From JBFLVN01 sp040758475 (GTDB lineage Bacteria; JAGRBM01): DNA of 10,444 bases. How positions within the stretch are numbered: position 1 is the stretch's first letter; each line of letters starts with the position of its first letter. This document shows positions 1-5,762 of the stretch, piece after piece. The stretch covers positions 1-10,444 of the forward strand of contig JBFLVN010000129.1 in NCBI GenBank assembly GCA_040758475.1, written 5' to 3'. The position numbers and the translations under genes are program-made. The notes under the pieces are model-generated. The model worked only from the letters and a program-made list of their open reading frames with translations, had not been told where the DNA came from and searched no databases.

Positions 1-43
1 TTCTCCCCTCTTGCGGCACGGCGCGCGGGTCCGCCCCACACCC

Positions 44-79
44 TAAAAACAGAAGGGACGCACTCCCGTGCGTCCCTTC
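44..79 (-). terminator. Rho-independent terminator after ftsZ
   Basis: Positions 52-63 and 68-79 are perfectly complementary and form a 12-bp stem with a four-base loop (64-67). Read on the minus strand, the stem is followed within two bases by five consecutive T residues (45-49). The stem begins 22 bases beyond the ftsZ stop codon. This is the standard layout of an intrinsic terminator and marks the 3' end of the dcw transcript. On the plus strand the hairpin has no T-run after it, so it looks unidirectional. Positions 1-43, beyond it, show no recognisable feature. Confidence 0.88.
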
Positions 80-101
80 CGCCGAGAAAGTGGAAATCTC
101 G

Positions 102-1457
102 CTAGTACTGGTCCCCGATGTCCACCCGCTTGCGGAGGAACGTGGGGATGTCGATCTCGCTTTCAGCGGAGATACCGAGTTGCTCGGCCACCTTCCCCGC
201 CGGCCGGCGGAAAGGATCGCTTGCGCTCGTATCCCATTGCCGGGAGAGATTGCTCGCCTCGGGAGCTAACCCCGCCGCCGGACGCCGCTCCCCTACCGCG
301 ACCTGCCGCTTCCCGCTCGTGGACGAGGAAAAGGTGAAGGTGGAGGCGGAAGGATTGCTCGGCGCACTCGCACTCAGTGATGCCGAAGAGAGCGTGGGAT
401 CCGAGACTTCCCCGCTCGCCAGCACGGGCGCCTGGGCGCGCACCGCCGGCATGGGGAATCCGAGCCGCTCGGGCCGCCGCACTTGTTGATCGGCCAAGGC
501 CTGCTCGAAGCCCGTGGCGATCACGGTAATGCGAACTTCGTCTTCGAGCGCCTCGTCGATCACGGAGCCGAAAATAATATTGGCTTCCGGATCGGCAGCG
601 CTCTGGATGAAGGTCGCCGCGTCGTTCACCTCGTCCAGGGTGAGATCGGCCGGACCCGTCACGTTGATGAGGACGCCCTTGGCGCCGTGGATGGAGACGT
701 CTTCGAGCAACGGGGAAGAGACGGCCTTTTGCGCCGCTTCGACCGCCCGCCGCTCGCCCGAGGCCGCGCCCGTGCCCATGAGGGCCCGCCCCATGCTGGC
801 CATGATCGTGCGGACGTCGGCGAAGTCCACGTTGATGAGGCCGTTTACCGTGATGATGTCGCTGATGGCTTTGACGGCGTGGTAGAGGACGTCGTCGGCC
901 TTCCGAAACGCCTCGGTCATCTGCATGGTCTTTCCAGCCATGGCGAGGACCTTCATGTTCGGAATGACAATGAGGGCGTCTACCTGTTCCTTGAGCCGCT
1001 GGATGCCGCTTTCAGCCTGCCGGGCCCGGCGGGCCCCTTCAAAGATGAAAGGCCGCGTGACGACCCCGACCGCAAGCGCGCCCATTTCCCGGGCCACCCG
1101 CGCGATGACCGGCGCGGCGCCCGTCCCCGTGCCGCCGCCCATGCCACAGGTCACGAAAACCATGTCGGTATCTCCTAGGGCTTCCTTGATCCGTTCTACG
1201 TCCTCTTCAGCGGAAGCCGCCCCGATGTCGGGGTTGGCTCCGGCGCCAAGACCCTTGGTCGTTTCCCTTCCCAATTGAAGGTGAAGCTGGGCCTTGTTGC
1301 ACTTGAGGGCTTGGGCATCCGTGTTAGCGGCGACGAAATCCACATGGGCGAGGCCCCCGGAAATCATCGTGTTGAGGGCGTTGCCGCCGCCACCCCCTAC
1401 CCCCACGACCTTGATCTTGACGAGCCGTTCTTCTTTTTCTTCAAATTCGAAATGCAC
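102..1457 (-). CDS. ftsZ: Cell division protein FtsZ
   Basis: FtsZ is the tubulin-like GTPase that assembles into the cytoplasmic Z ring and recruits the divisome. The 451-residue protein shows the GTP-binding N-terminal loop VGVGGGGGNALN (about 18-29), the tubulin signature GGGTGTG (107-113) and the T7 synergy loop NVDFADVR (209-216), whose aspartates complete the active site of the next subunit. After about residue 325 comes a serine-rich, probably disordered linker of roughly 100 residues. The C-terminal peptide IDIPTFLRKRVD, the docking site for FtsA and other partners, ends a few residues before the stop. The start is set at GTG 1457 because GGGAGGAG lies six bases upstream and the protein then begins close to the fold, as in other FtsZ proteins. 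An in-frame GTG at 1502 would add 15 basic residues without a better ribosome site. One oddity is IPNMK where most FtsZ proteins have IPND[KR]. It is the last gene of the cluster, 119 bases after ftsA. Confidence 0.98.
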   Translation of the reverse strand: MHFEFEEKEERLVKIKVVGVGGGGGNALNTMISGGLAHVDFVAANTDAQALKCNKAQLHLQLGRETTKGLGAGANPDIGAASAEEDVERIKEALGDTDMVFVTCGMGGGTGTGAAPVIARVAREMGALAVGVVTRPFIFEGARRARQAESGIQRLKEQVDALIVIPNMKVLAMAGKTMQMTEAFRKADDVLYHAVKAISDIITVNGLINVDFADVRTIMASMGRALMGTGAASGERRAVEAAQKAVSSPLLEDVSIHGAKGVLINVTGPADLTLDEVNDAATFIQSAADPEANIIFGSVIDEALEDEVRITVIATGFEQALADQQVRRPERLGFPMPAVRAQAPVLASGEVSDPTLSSASLSASAPSNPSASTFTFSSSTSGKRQVAVGERRPAAGLAPEASNLSRQWDTSASDPFRRPAGKVAEQLGISAESEIDIPTFLRKRVDIGDQY

Positions 1458-1463
1458 TGGTGT

Positions 1464-1471
1464 CTCCTCCC
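1464..1471 (-). promoter_or_regulatory. Strong ribosome binding site of ftsZ
   Basis: The minus strand reads GGGAGGAG, then six bases (ACACCA), then the GTG at 1457. This is the closest match to the anti-Shine-Dalgarno sequence in the window. It decides the ftsZ start in favour of GTG 1457 over the in-frame GTG at 1502. A strong site fits the known need for much more FtsZ than FtsA. Confidence 0.82.
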
Positions 1472-1484
1472 GAGCCGGCTTTCT

Positions 1485-1570
1485 CCGCGTCTTTCGCGGC
1501 ACCCCTGCCGGCCGTTGCCCTCACGATCAGAGCCCTCGAAGCGCGCCGCCTCACCCGAAGCGGCACGCGC
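1485..1570 (-). other. ftsA-ftsZ intergenic region with two possible stem-loops
   Basis: The 119-base gap between ftsA and ftsZ is the longest in the window. On the minus strand, 1570-1541 can pair as GCGC, a two-base bulge, then GCCGC with GCGGC around a ten-base loop, just after the ftsA stop. A second short hairpin, CCGCG-AAAGA-CGCGG, spans 1499-1485, about 13 bases before the ftsZ ribosome site. Neither is followed by a T-run, so they are not intrinsic terminators. They could affect mRNA processing or stability, or they may be chance pairings in GC-rich DNA. No convincing -35/-10 promoter is seen. Confidence 0.3.
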
Positions 1571-1576
1571 CGTTCC

Positions 1577-2791
1577 TTAAAAGAATTCCGCGAGCCACTC
1601 CTTGATGCGCGAGATGCGTACCGAAGTGTTCGCCCCCGGTCCCACGGAAACGCGCTGCCTCGCGCCGTAGAGCACGAGGCCCACGCCCGTCCCGTAGAGC
1701 GGGGAATTGACCACATCGACCAAACCGCCGATGCCCAGGGGCCGCCCGATGCGTGCCGGAAGGCCCGTTACCCGCTCGGCCAGTGGCTCGAGGCCTTCCA
1801 GGAGCGAAGCCCCGCCCGTAAGAACCATGCCGGCGGCGAGCACGTCCTTGTATCCTGACCGGACGATCTCCTCGTTCAGGATGTTGAAAATCTCCTCCAT
1901 GCGGGGCTCGGAGATCTGGGCGAGGACGCGCCGCGGAACGACCCGGGGCTTCCTCCCCCCGACCGAGGGGACCTCGATCGTCTCTTCGGGAGAGACGAGA
2001 TCGGCCACCGCGCAGCCGTGCTTCTGCTTGATCCGCTCGGCTTCCGCCATCGGGGTCCGCAGGCCCATGGCGATGTCACCCGTCAGGTGGCTGCCGCCCA
2101 CGGGAAGGATCGCCGTGTACCGGAGGGCCCCGTTCACGAAGATGGCCAGGTCCGACGTTCCGCCGCCGATGTCCACCAAGGCGACGCCCAGCTCCCGCTC
2201 GTCACTCTGGAGAACGGCCTCGGCGCTGGCGAGCTGTTCGAGCACGATGTCCTCGACCGAAAGGCCCACGCGGTTGCAGCTCTTGATGATGTTCTGGGCG
2301 CTCGACGCCGCGCCGGTCACGATATGGACCCGGGCTTCGAGGCGCACGCCGCTCATGCCGATGGGCTCCCGCACGCCGTCCTGGTCGTCGATGATGAACT
2401 CCTGCGGCAGGATGTGGATCACTTCCCGGTCCTGGGGGATCGCCACGGCCCGGGCCGTGTCCACCACCCGGCGGATGTCCCGTTCGCCCACTTCCTTGTT
2501 CTTGATGGCGATCACGCCCTTCGAGTTGAAGCCCTGGATGTGGCTCCCGGCGATCCCCGCGTAGACGGTCTGGATGTCCACGCCCGCCATGAGCTCGGCT
2601 TCCTCGATGGCCGACCGGATCGACTCGACGGTGGCGTCAATGTTGACCACCACCCCCTTGCGCATGCCGCGCGAGGGATGGGAGCCGATCCCGATGATGT
2701 CGACGCCGCCGCCCATCACTTCCCCGACGACGGCGCACGTCTTGGTGGTACCGATGTCCAGGCCCACCACGATGTCCTCCTTGCGTCCCAT
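1577..2791 (-). CDS. ftsA: Cell division protein FtsA
   Basis: FtsA is an actin-like ATPase that tethers FtsZ filaments to the inner membrane and recruits later division proteins. The 404-residue protein opens with the phosphate-1 motif GLDIGTTKT (10-18). It carries the phosphate-2 motif VDIGGGTSDLAIF (206-218) and the adenosine motif VLTGGASLLEGL (323-334). Between phosphate 1 and 2 lies the FtsA-specific 1C region in place of actin subdomain 1B. The last residues, RISRIKEWLAEFF, form an amphipathic helix of the membrane-targeting type. Length is close to typical FtsA. ATG 2791 is chosen because AAGGAG lies eight bases upstream and the protein then begins just before the first ATPase motif; the open frame extends 55 codons further but overlaps ftsQ. 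It follows ftsQ by 38 bases and precedes ftsZ, the usual partner order. Confidence 0.98.
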   Translation of the reverse strand: MGRKEDIVVGLDIGTTKTCAVVGEVMGGGVDIIGIGSHPSRGMRKGVVVNIDATVESIRSAIEEAELMAGVDIQTVYAGIAGSHIQGFNSKGVIAIKNKEVGERDIRRVVDTARAVAIPQDREVIHILPQEFIIDDQDGVREPIGMSGVRLEARVHIVTGAASSAQNIIKSCNRVGLSVEDIVLEQLASAEAVLQSDERELGVALVDIGGGTSDLAIFVNGALRYTAILPVGGSHLTGDIAMGLRTPMAEAERIKQKHGCAVADLVSPEETIEVPSVGGRKPRVVPRRVLAQISEPRMEEIFNILNEEIVRSGYKDVLAAGMVLTGGASLLEGLEPLAERVTGLPARIGRPLGIGGLVDVVNSPLYGTGVGLVLYGARQRVSVGPGANTSVRISRIKEWLAEFF

Positions 2792-2799
2792 TTCCGAAA

Positions 2800-2805
2800 C
2801 TCCTT
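2800..2805 (-). promoter_or_regulatory. Ribosome binding site of ftsA
   Basis: AAGGAG on the minus strand is followed by eight bases and then ATG 2791. It lies in the 38-base gap between ftsQ and ftsA and fixes the ftsA start against the longer upstream open frame, which runs back through the end of ftsQ. Confidence 0.75.
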
Positions 2806-2829
2806 CCCTGAAATTGGCCCTCGAAACCC

Positions 2830-3684
2830 TCAAATCTCCTCCGCGCTCACCGCCGCCGGAACGGCGACGACGCGCGTATCGGATACAAAATCCACTTGCC
2901 GGGCTGCGATTCCCCGGCGCGCGAGATCGGCGAAAAGCTTTTCGAGCCGCTTCCACTTGGGGGCGTACGGGGGCCGGCCGATCCGGACGAAGGCCCCCGG
3001 CGCCTCGGGCCGGGAGAGAAGGAGAGAGAGCCCCCCTTCCTCGCCCTCGACCACCATCTCGGAAATCTCATCGAGTGAAAGCGCGCCCGGCGCCTTGGCG
3101 AGCGCGAGAATTTCGAGCGCGTTCGAGATTCCATTCATCGCCCGGGGCGCTCCCCCCCGGGCCTCTTCCACCGCGAAGCCTGAAATGAGGGGAAGGCCCG
3201 ACACTTCCCGGGGTTCCGCCTTCTTGAAGACGAGCCCTTCGCGATTGATGAGGTAAAGGGAGCCTCCTTCTTCGTCAGAAAGATTCGCCGCCATCGCCGC
3301 TTCGTGCTCGCTCACTTCGATCACGACCGTGGAGGGGAAGCGCCGGTACACGGCCGCCCGCTCCACCCAGGGGTGCTCTTCGACCCGCTCTTCGACATCG
3401 CCGGCGGCAAGGCTCACGAGGTTGTCCTTGGAGGTAAGGCCCGAGAGGGCGAGAATTTCCTCGGCGCCCGCCTTCTGGTTGTGCCGCACCGCCACCTGCT
3501 CGACCTGGAAGCTCTCGACGTGGGAGAGCCAGCGATAGGCTGCGACTCCCAGCCCCATGCACAGGAGCGGCGCCCACAGAAGGCGCGAAAGCCCCACGAA
3601 CGCCGCCAAGAAGAGCGGCCCCCATCCGCGCTTCTTCCCCCGGGCGCGCCGGGGCGTGTCGATGAGCTGCCGCTCGGGCTTCAC
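2830..3684 (-). CDS. ftsQ: Cell division protein FtsQ (DivIB family)
   Basis: FtsQ is a bitopic inner-membrane protein that links early and late division proteins through the FtsQ-FtsL-FtsB complex. The 284-residue product has a short basic cytoplasmic tail (about 1-20, rich in R and K), a hydrophobic anchor (about 22-50), and then an extracytoplasmic POTRA domain (about 58-126). The POTRA domain contains the family signature HPWVERAAVYRRFPSTV (104-120), followed by VIEVSEHEAA. The remainder matches the beta-rich FtsQ domain in position but is poorly conserved. The start is GTG 3684, which overlaps the ddl stop in a GTGA junction. GGGGGAGG sits four bases upstream inside the end of ddl. Overlap with ddl suggests coupled translation. 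Position between ddl and ftsA supports the call. Confidence 0.95.
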   Translation of the reverse strand: MKPERQLIDTPRRARGKKRGWGPLFLAAFVGLSRLLWAPLLCMGLGVAAYRWLSHVESFQVEQVAVRHNQKAGAEEILALSGLTSKDNLVSLAAGDVEERVEEHPWVERAAVYRRFPSTVVIEVSEHEAAMAANLSDEEGGSLYLINREGLVFKKAEPREVSGLPLISGFAVEEARGGAPRAMNGISNALEILALAKAPGALSLDEISEMVVEGEEGGLSLLLSRPEAPGAFVRIGRPPYAPKWKRLEKLFADLARRGIAARQVDFVSDTRVVAVPAAVSAEEI

Positions 3685-4628
3685 TTCGCCTCCCCCAACT
3701 TGAGCCGCGCCCCGAGAAGGATGTGCTCGCAGAGGTCTTCAAAGCTCATGCCACCCGCCCGCGCGATCTGCGGGACGAGCGAGAGTTCCGTCATTCCGGG
3801 AAGCGTGTTCACTTCGAGAACGTTGGGCTCGATACCATCGTCCAGGATGAAATCGACGCGCGAGAGCCCCTCGCAGCCCGTCACTTCCTGGGCTCGGACG
3901 GCCGCGTCCATCACGCGGCGCCCCACAATCCGGTCGATGGGGGCGGGCACGAGGTACTGGGTTTCGCCCTTCGTATACTTGGCCTTGTAATCGTAGAACT
4001 TGCGGCGCGTGCGGATTTCGACGGTACCGAGCGCTTTCCCGCCCAGCACGGCCACGGCTACTTCGGGGCCTTTGACGTATTTCTCGACGAGGATTTTCCG
4101 TCCCCACTTGGCCGCGGCCTTGACGGCCGCGCGGAAATCGGCAGGACGCTCGACGAGTCCCACTCCGACGGAAGAGCCCTCGTGGGCGGGCTTCACAACG
4201 ACCGGATAAGGGAAGGGCGAGCGCATCTTGGCGATAAACGACTGAGCGCCCTTTTCGGGGATGGAAACTTCGATGAACGAGGGCGTCGAAAGCCCGGCGG
4301 CGGCGAAGATTTTCTTGGAGGCGCTCTTGTCCATGCACAGGGCCGAAGCGACGACGCCCGAACCCGTGTAGGGGATGCCCATGACTTCAAGGAGCCCCTG
4401 GACGCACCCGTCCTCGCCCCACTTGCCGTGAAGGGCGTTGAAAGCCACCTGAACCTTCTTGGCGATCAAATGCCTGGGGAGATCGCGCCTGGCATCGATG
4501 GGAACGGCGCGGTACCCCTTGCTCTTGAGGGCCTTCAAAATCGCCGTGCCGCTCCGGATGGAGACCTCCCGTTCGCTCGAAAGGCCTCCGAGCAGCACAC
4601 CGACGCGAGTATTCTTCGTGATCTTCAT
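3681..4628 (-). CDS. ddl: D-alanine--D-alanine ligase
   Basis: Ddl joins two D-alanines with ATP in the cytoplasm, making the dipeptide added by MurF. The 315-residue ATP-grasp protein has all the usual family blocks. These are GGLSSEREVS (14-23, first D-Ala contact E19), HGKWGEDGCVQG (67-78), PYTGSGVVASALCMDK (86-101), KPAHEGSSVGVG (146-157), the omega loop YDYKAKY (212-218), the metal-site stretch SRVDF, and EVNTLPGMTELSLVPQ (272-287). Y218 aligns with Tyr216 of E. coli DdlB, the residue found in dipeptide-forming rather than D-Ala-D-Lac enzymes. The start is ATG 4628. Only a weak GAG lies upstream, but a small ORF ends 10 bases before it, so ddl is probably read by reinitiation or coupling. 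Its stop overlaps the ftsQ start by four bases. Confidence 0.97.
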   Translation of the reverse strand: MKITKNTRVGVLLGGLSSEREVSIRSGTAILKALKSKGYRAVPIDARRDLPRHLIAKKVQVAFNALHGKWGEDGCVQGLLEVMGIPYTGSGVVASALCMDKSASKKIFAAAGLSTPSFIEVSIPEKGAQSFIAKMRSPFPYPVVVKPAHEGSSVGVGLVERPADFRAAVKAAAKWGRKILVEKYVKGPEVAVAVLGGKALGTVEIRTRRKFYDYKAKYTKGETQYLVPAPIDRIVGRRVMDAAVRAQEVTGCEGLSRVDFILDDGIEPNVLEVNTLPGMTELSLVPQIARAGGMSFEDLCEHILLGARLKLGEAK

Positions 4629-4638
4629 GCGCTTTTTC

Positions 4639-4803
4639 TCAAAACTCCCATTCGCCCGAATCTTCGCCTTTGGTCTCCAGCGTCCATTCGCCGGGTTCTT
4701 CGTCCAACTCCCCAGCTCCCCCTAAAGAACCCGCGGAGAGGGAAACCCGCGATTCGCCGGAAATCTCCGAAGGCTCTACAAAAGATTTGCCGCTGCTCTT
4801 CAT
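4639..4803 (-). CDS. Small acidic protein of unknown function between murB and ddl
   Basis: I do not recognise this 54-residue protein. The ORF starts at ATG 4803, which overlaps the murB TGA in an ATGA junction, and ends in TGA at 4639, 10 bases before the ddl ATG. It therefore fills the murB-ddl gap almost exactly in the layout of a coupled operon gene. GGGGGA lies three bases before the ATG as a modest ribosome site. By hand count the product has 13 acidic and 4 basic residues, is rich in S, G and E, and has no signal peptide or membrane segment. It should be a soluble, mostly disordered cytoplasmic peptide. Its C-terminal third contains two copies of an E-[ED]-[PS]-G-E-W-x-[LF] motif (35-42 and 47-54). 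Third-position GC is about 60 percent by hand count, which gives only modest coding support. It could be a lineage-specific partner of MurB or Ddl, or a translation-coupling leader; I infer no function. Confidence 0.6.
   Translation of the reverse strand: MKSSGKSFVEPSEISGESRVSLSAGSLGGAGELDEEPGEWTLETKGEDSGEWEF
4648..4701 (-). repeat. Two direct repeats encoding a GEW motif
   Basis: On the minus strand, 4701-4684 and 4665-4648 are 18-base direct repeats that match at 15 positions and are spaced by 36 bases (12 codons), in frame with the small ORF. They encode EEPGEW and EDSGEW. A shorter related stretch, GGCGAATCG (4758-4750), encodes the GES of ISGES upstream. The repeat is a minor internal duplication, not a mobile element. 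Confidence 0.5.
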
Positions 4804-5756
4804 GCGTCCCCCACGAGGCAGATCTCGAGTTCGAGGGCGATCCCGAATTTCTCGAGAACCTTCTCTCGCATCACCTTGGCAAGGGCTTCCACGTCCGCCG
4901 CCGTGGCCCCCTTCTCGGTCACGATGAAATTGGCATGTTTCTCCGACACCCGCGCCCCGCCCACGCGGAGGCCTTTGAGGCCCGCTTGTTCCAGGAGTCT
5001 TCCTGCGAAATCGCCAGGCGGGTTCTTAAAAACGCTTCCAGCGTTGGGTTCGTTAGTCGGCTGGGTCTTCTGGCGATAAGCCGCGTGCTCGCGGATTTTC
5101 TCCCGGCTCTCCTTGGGATCGGCTTTCGAGAAGCGCATCACCATGGACGTGACGATCTCGTCGGGCTTCAAATTCGACTTGCGGTAAGCGAGGCCCAATT
5201 CGCCAGCCTTGCGTTCTTCCAGCTTACCGCCGGGGGCGATCACCTGAACGCTCTCCAGAATTTGACTCATCTCGCCACCATGGGCGCCCGCGTTCATCCG
5301 GACGGCGCCGCCCATGGTCCCCGGGATGAGGGCCAGAAATTCGCCTCCGCCCAGGGATTCCTTCTGGAGGCGTTGCACGAGCGCTCCCGTCGTCATTCCC
5401 GCGCCAGCCCGGACTTTCGCGCCGCCCTCCGGAAGGGTTTCGATGCACTCGAAGTTTTCCAGCGCTCCTTCGAGGGAAATCACGAGTGCCCGTATGCCGC
5501 CGTCCCGTACGAGGAGATTCGTACCGCGTCCCAGGACGAACACGGGAGCGCTGTGTTCCGCCGCCAGCGCCACAGCGCGGGCGGCCTCTTCCTCGGAATG
5601 GCATTCGGCAAAGAGCGCCGCTGGGCCGCCCACCCGGTAACCGACGCGGGGCCCCAGGAGTTCCTCGCGCTTTAGGCGCGGGCCCAAAACGGGCGCAAGG
5701 ACTTCCGCCAGGGAAGCCATCGCGTCGGTCTGGGGTTTTCTCATCGCCAGTCCCAT
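4800..5756 (-). CDS. murB: UDP-N-acetylenolpyruvoylglucosamine reductase MurB
   Basis: MurB is the FAD-dependent, NADPH-using enzyme that reduces UDP-GlcNAc-enolpyruvate to UDP-MurNAc in the cytoplasm. The 318-residue protein has the FAD-binding stretches VLGRGTNLLVRDGG (74-87) and IPGTMGGAVRMNAGAHGGEM (144-163). It has the substrate-side YRKS (191-194) and the block TNEPNAGSVFKNP (234-246), whose S241 is the expected catalytic proton donor. The C-terminal LELEI contains the expected catalytic glutamate (E311). Its length and lack of the extra E. coli-type loop suggest type II MurB. ATG 5756 is chosen because AAGG lies just upstream, six bases after the murC stop; ATG 5744 (Met5) is a possible alternative. 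Its stop overlaps the ATG of the small downstream ORF. Confidence 0.97.
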   Translation of the reverse strand: MGLAMRKPQTDAMASLAEVLAPVLGPRLKREELLGPRVGYRVGGPAALFAECHSEEEAARAVALAAEHSAPVFVLGRGTNLLVRDGGIRALVISLEGALENFECIETLPEGGAKVRAGAGMTTGALVQRLQKESLGGGEFLALIPGTMGGAVRMNAGAHGGEMSQILESVQVIAPGGKLEERKAGELGLAYRKSNLKPDEIVTSMVMRFSKADPKESREKIREHAAYRQKTQPTNEPNAGSVFKNPPGDFAGRLLEQAGLKGLRVGGARVSEKHANFIVTEKGATAADVEALAKVMREKVLEKFGIALELEICLVGDA

Positions 5757-5762
5757 GAGCCC

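Noticed and set aside
1458..1502. Alternative ftsZ start at GTG 1502, adding 15 residues
   Set aside because: The added peptide is basic and unlike FtsZ N-termini, and the strong GGGAGGAG site sits directly upstream of GTG 1457.
1441..1554. 37-codon leader-like ORF from GTG 1554 overlapping the ftsZ start out of frame
   Set aside because: It has no ribosome site, an R/A-rich composition typical of random GC-rich sequence, and no motif. Unlike the murB-ddl small ORF, it does not fit the gap cleanly.
2018..3256. 412-residue plus-strand open frame opposite ftsA and ftsQ
   Set aside because: It is antisense to confident genes, rich in H, D, G and R, and has no recognisable domain; it reflects GC-skewed codon positions of ftsA and ftsQ.
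3723..5675. 650-residue plus-strand open frame opposite murB, the small ORF and ddl
   Set aside because: It is antisense to clear murB and ddl coding sequence, shows no family motifs, and has the R/H/G-rich composition typical of GC-rich shadow frames.
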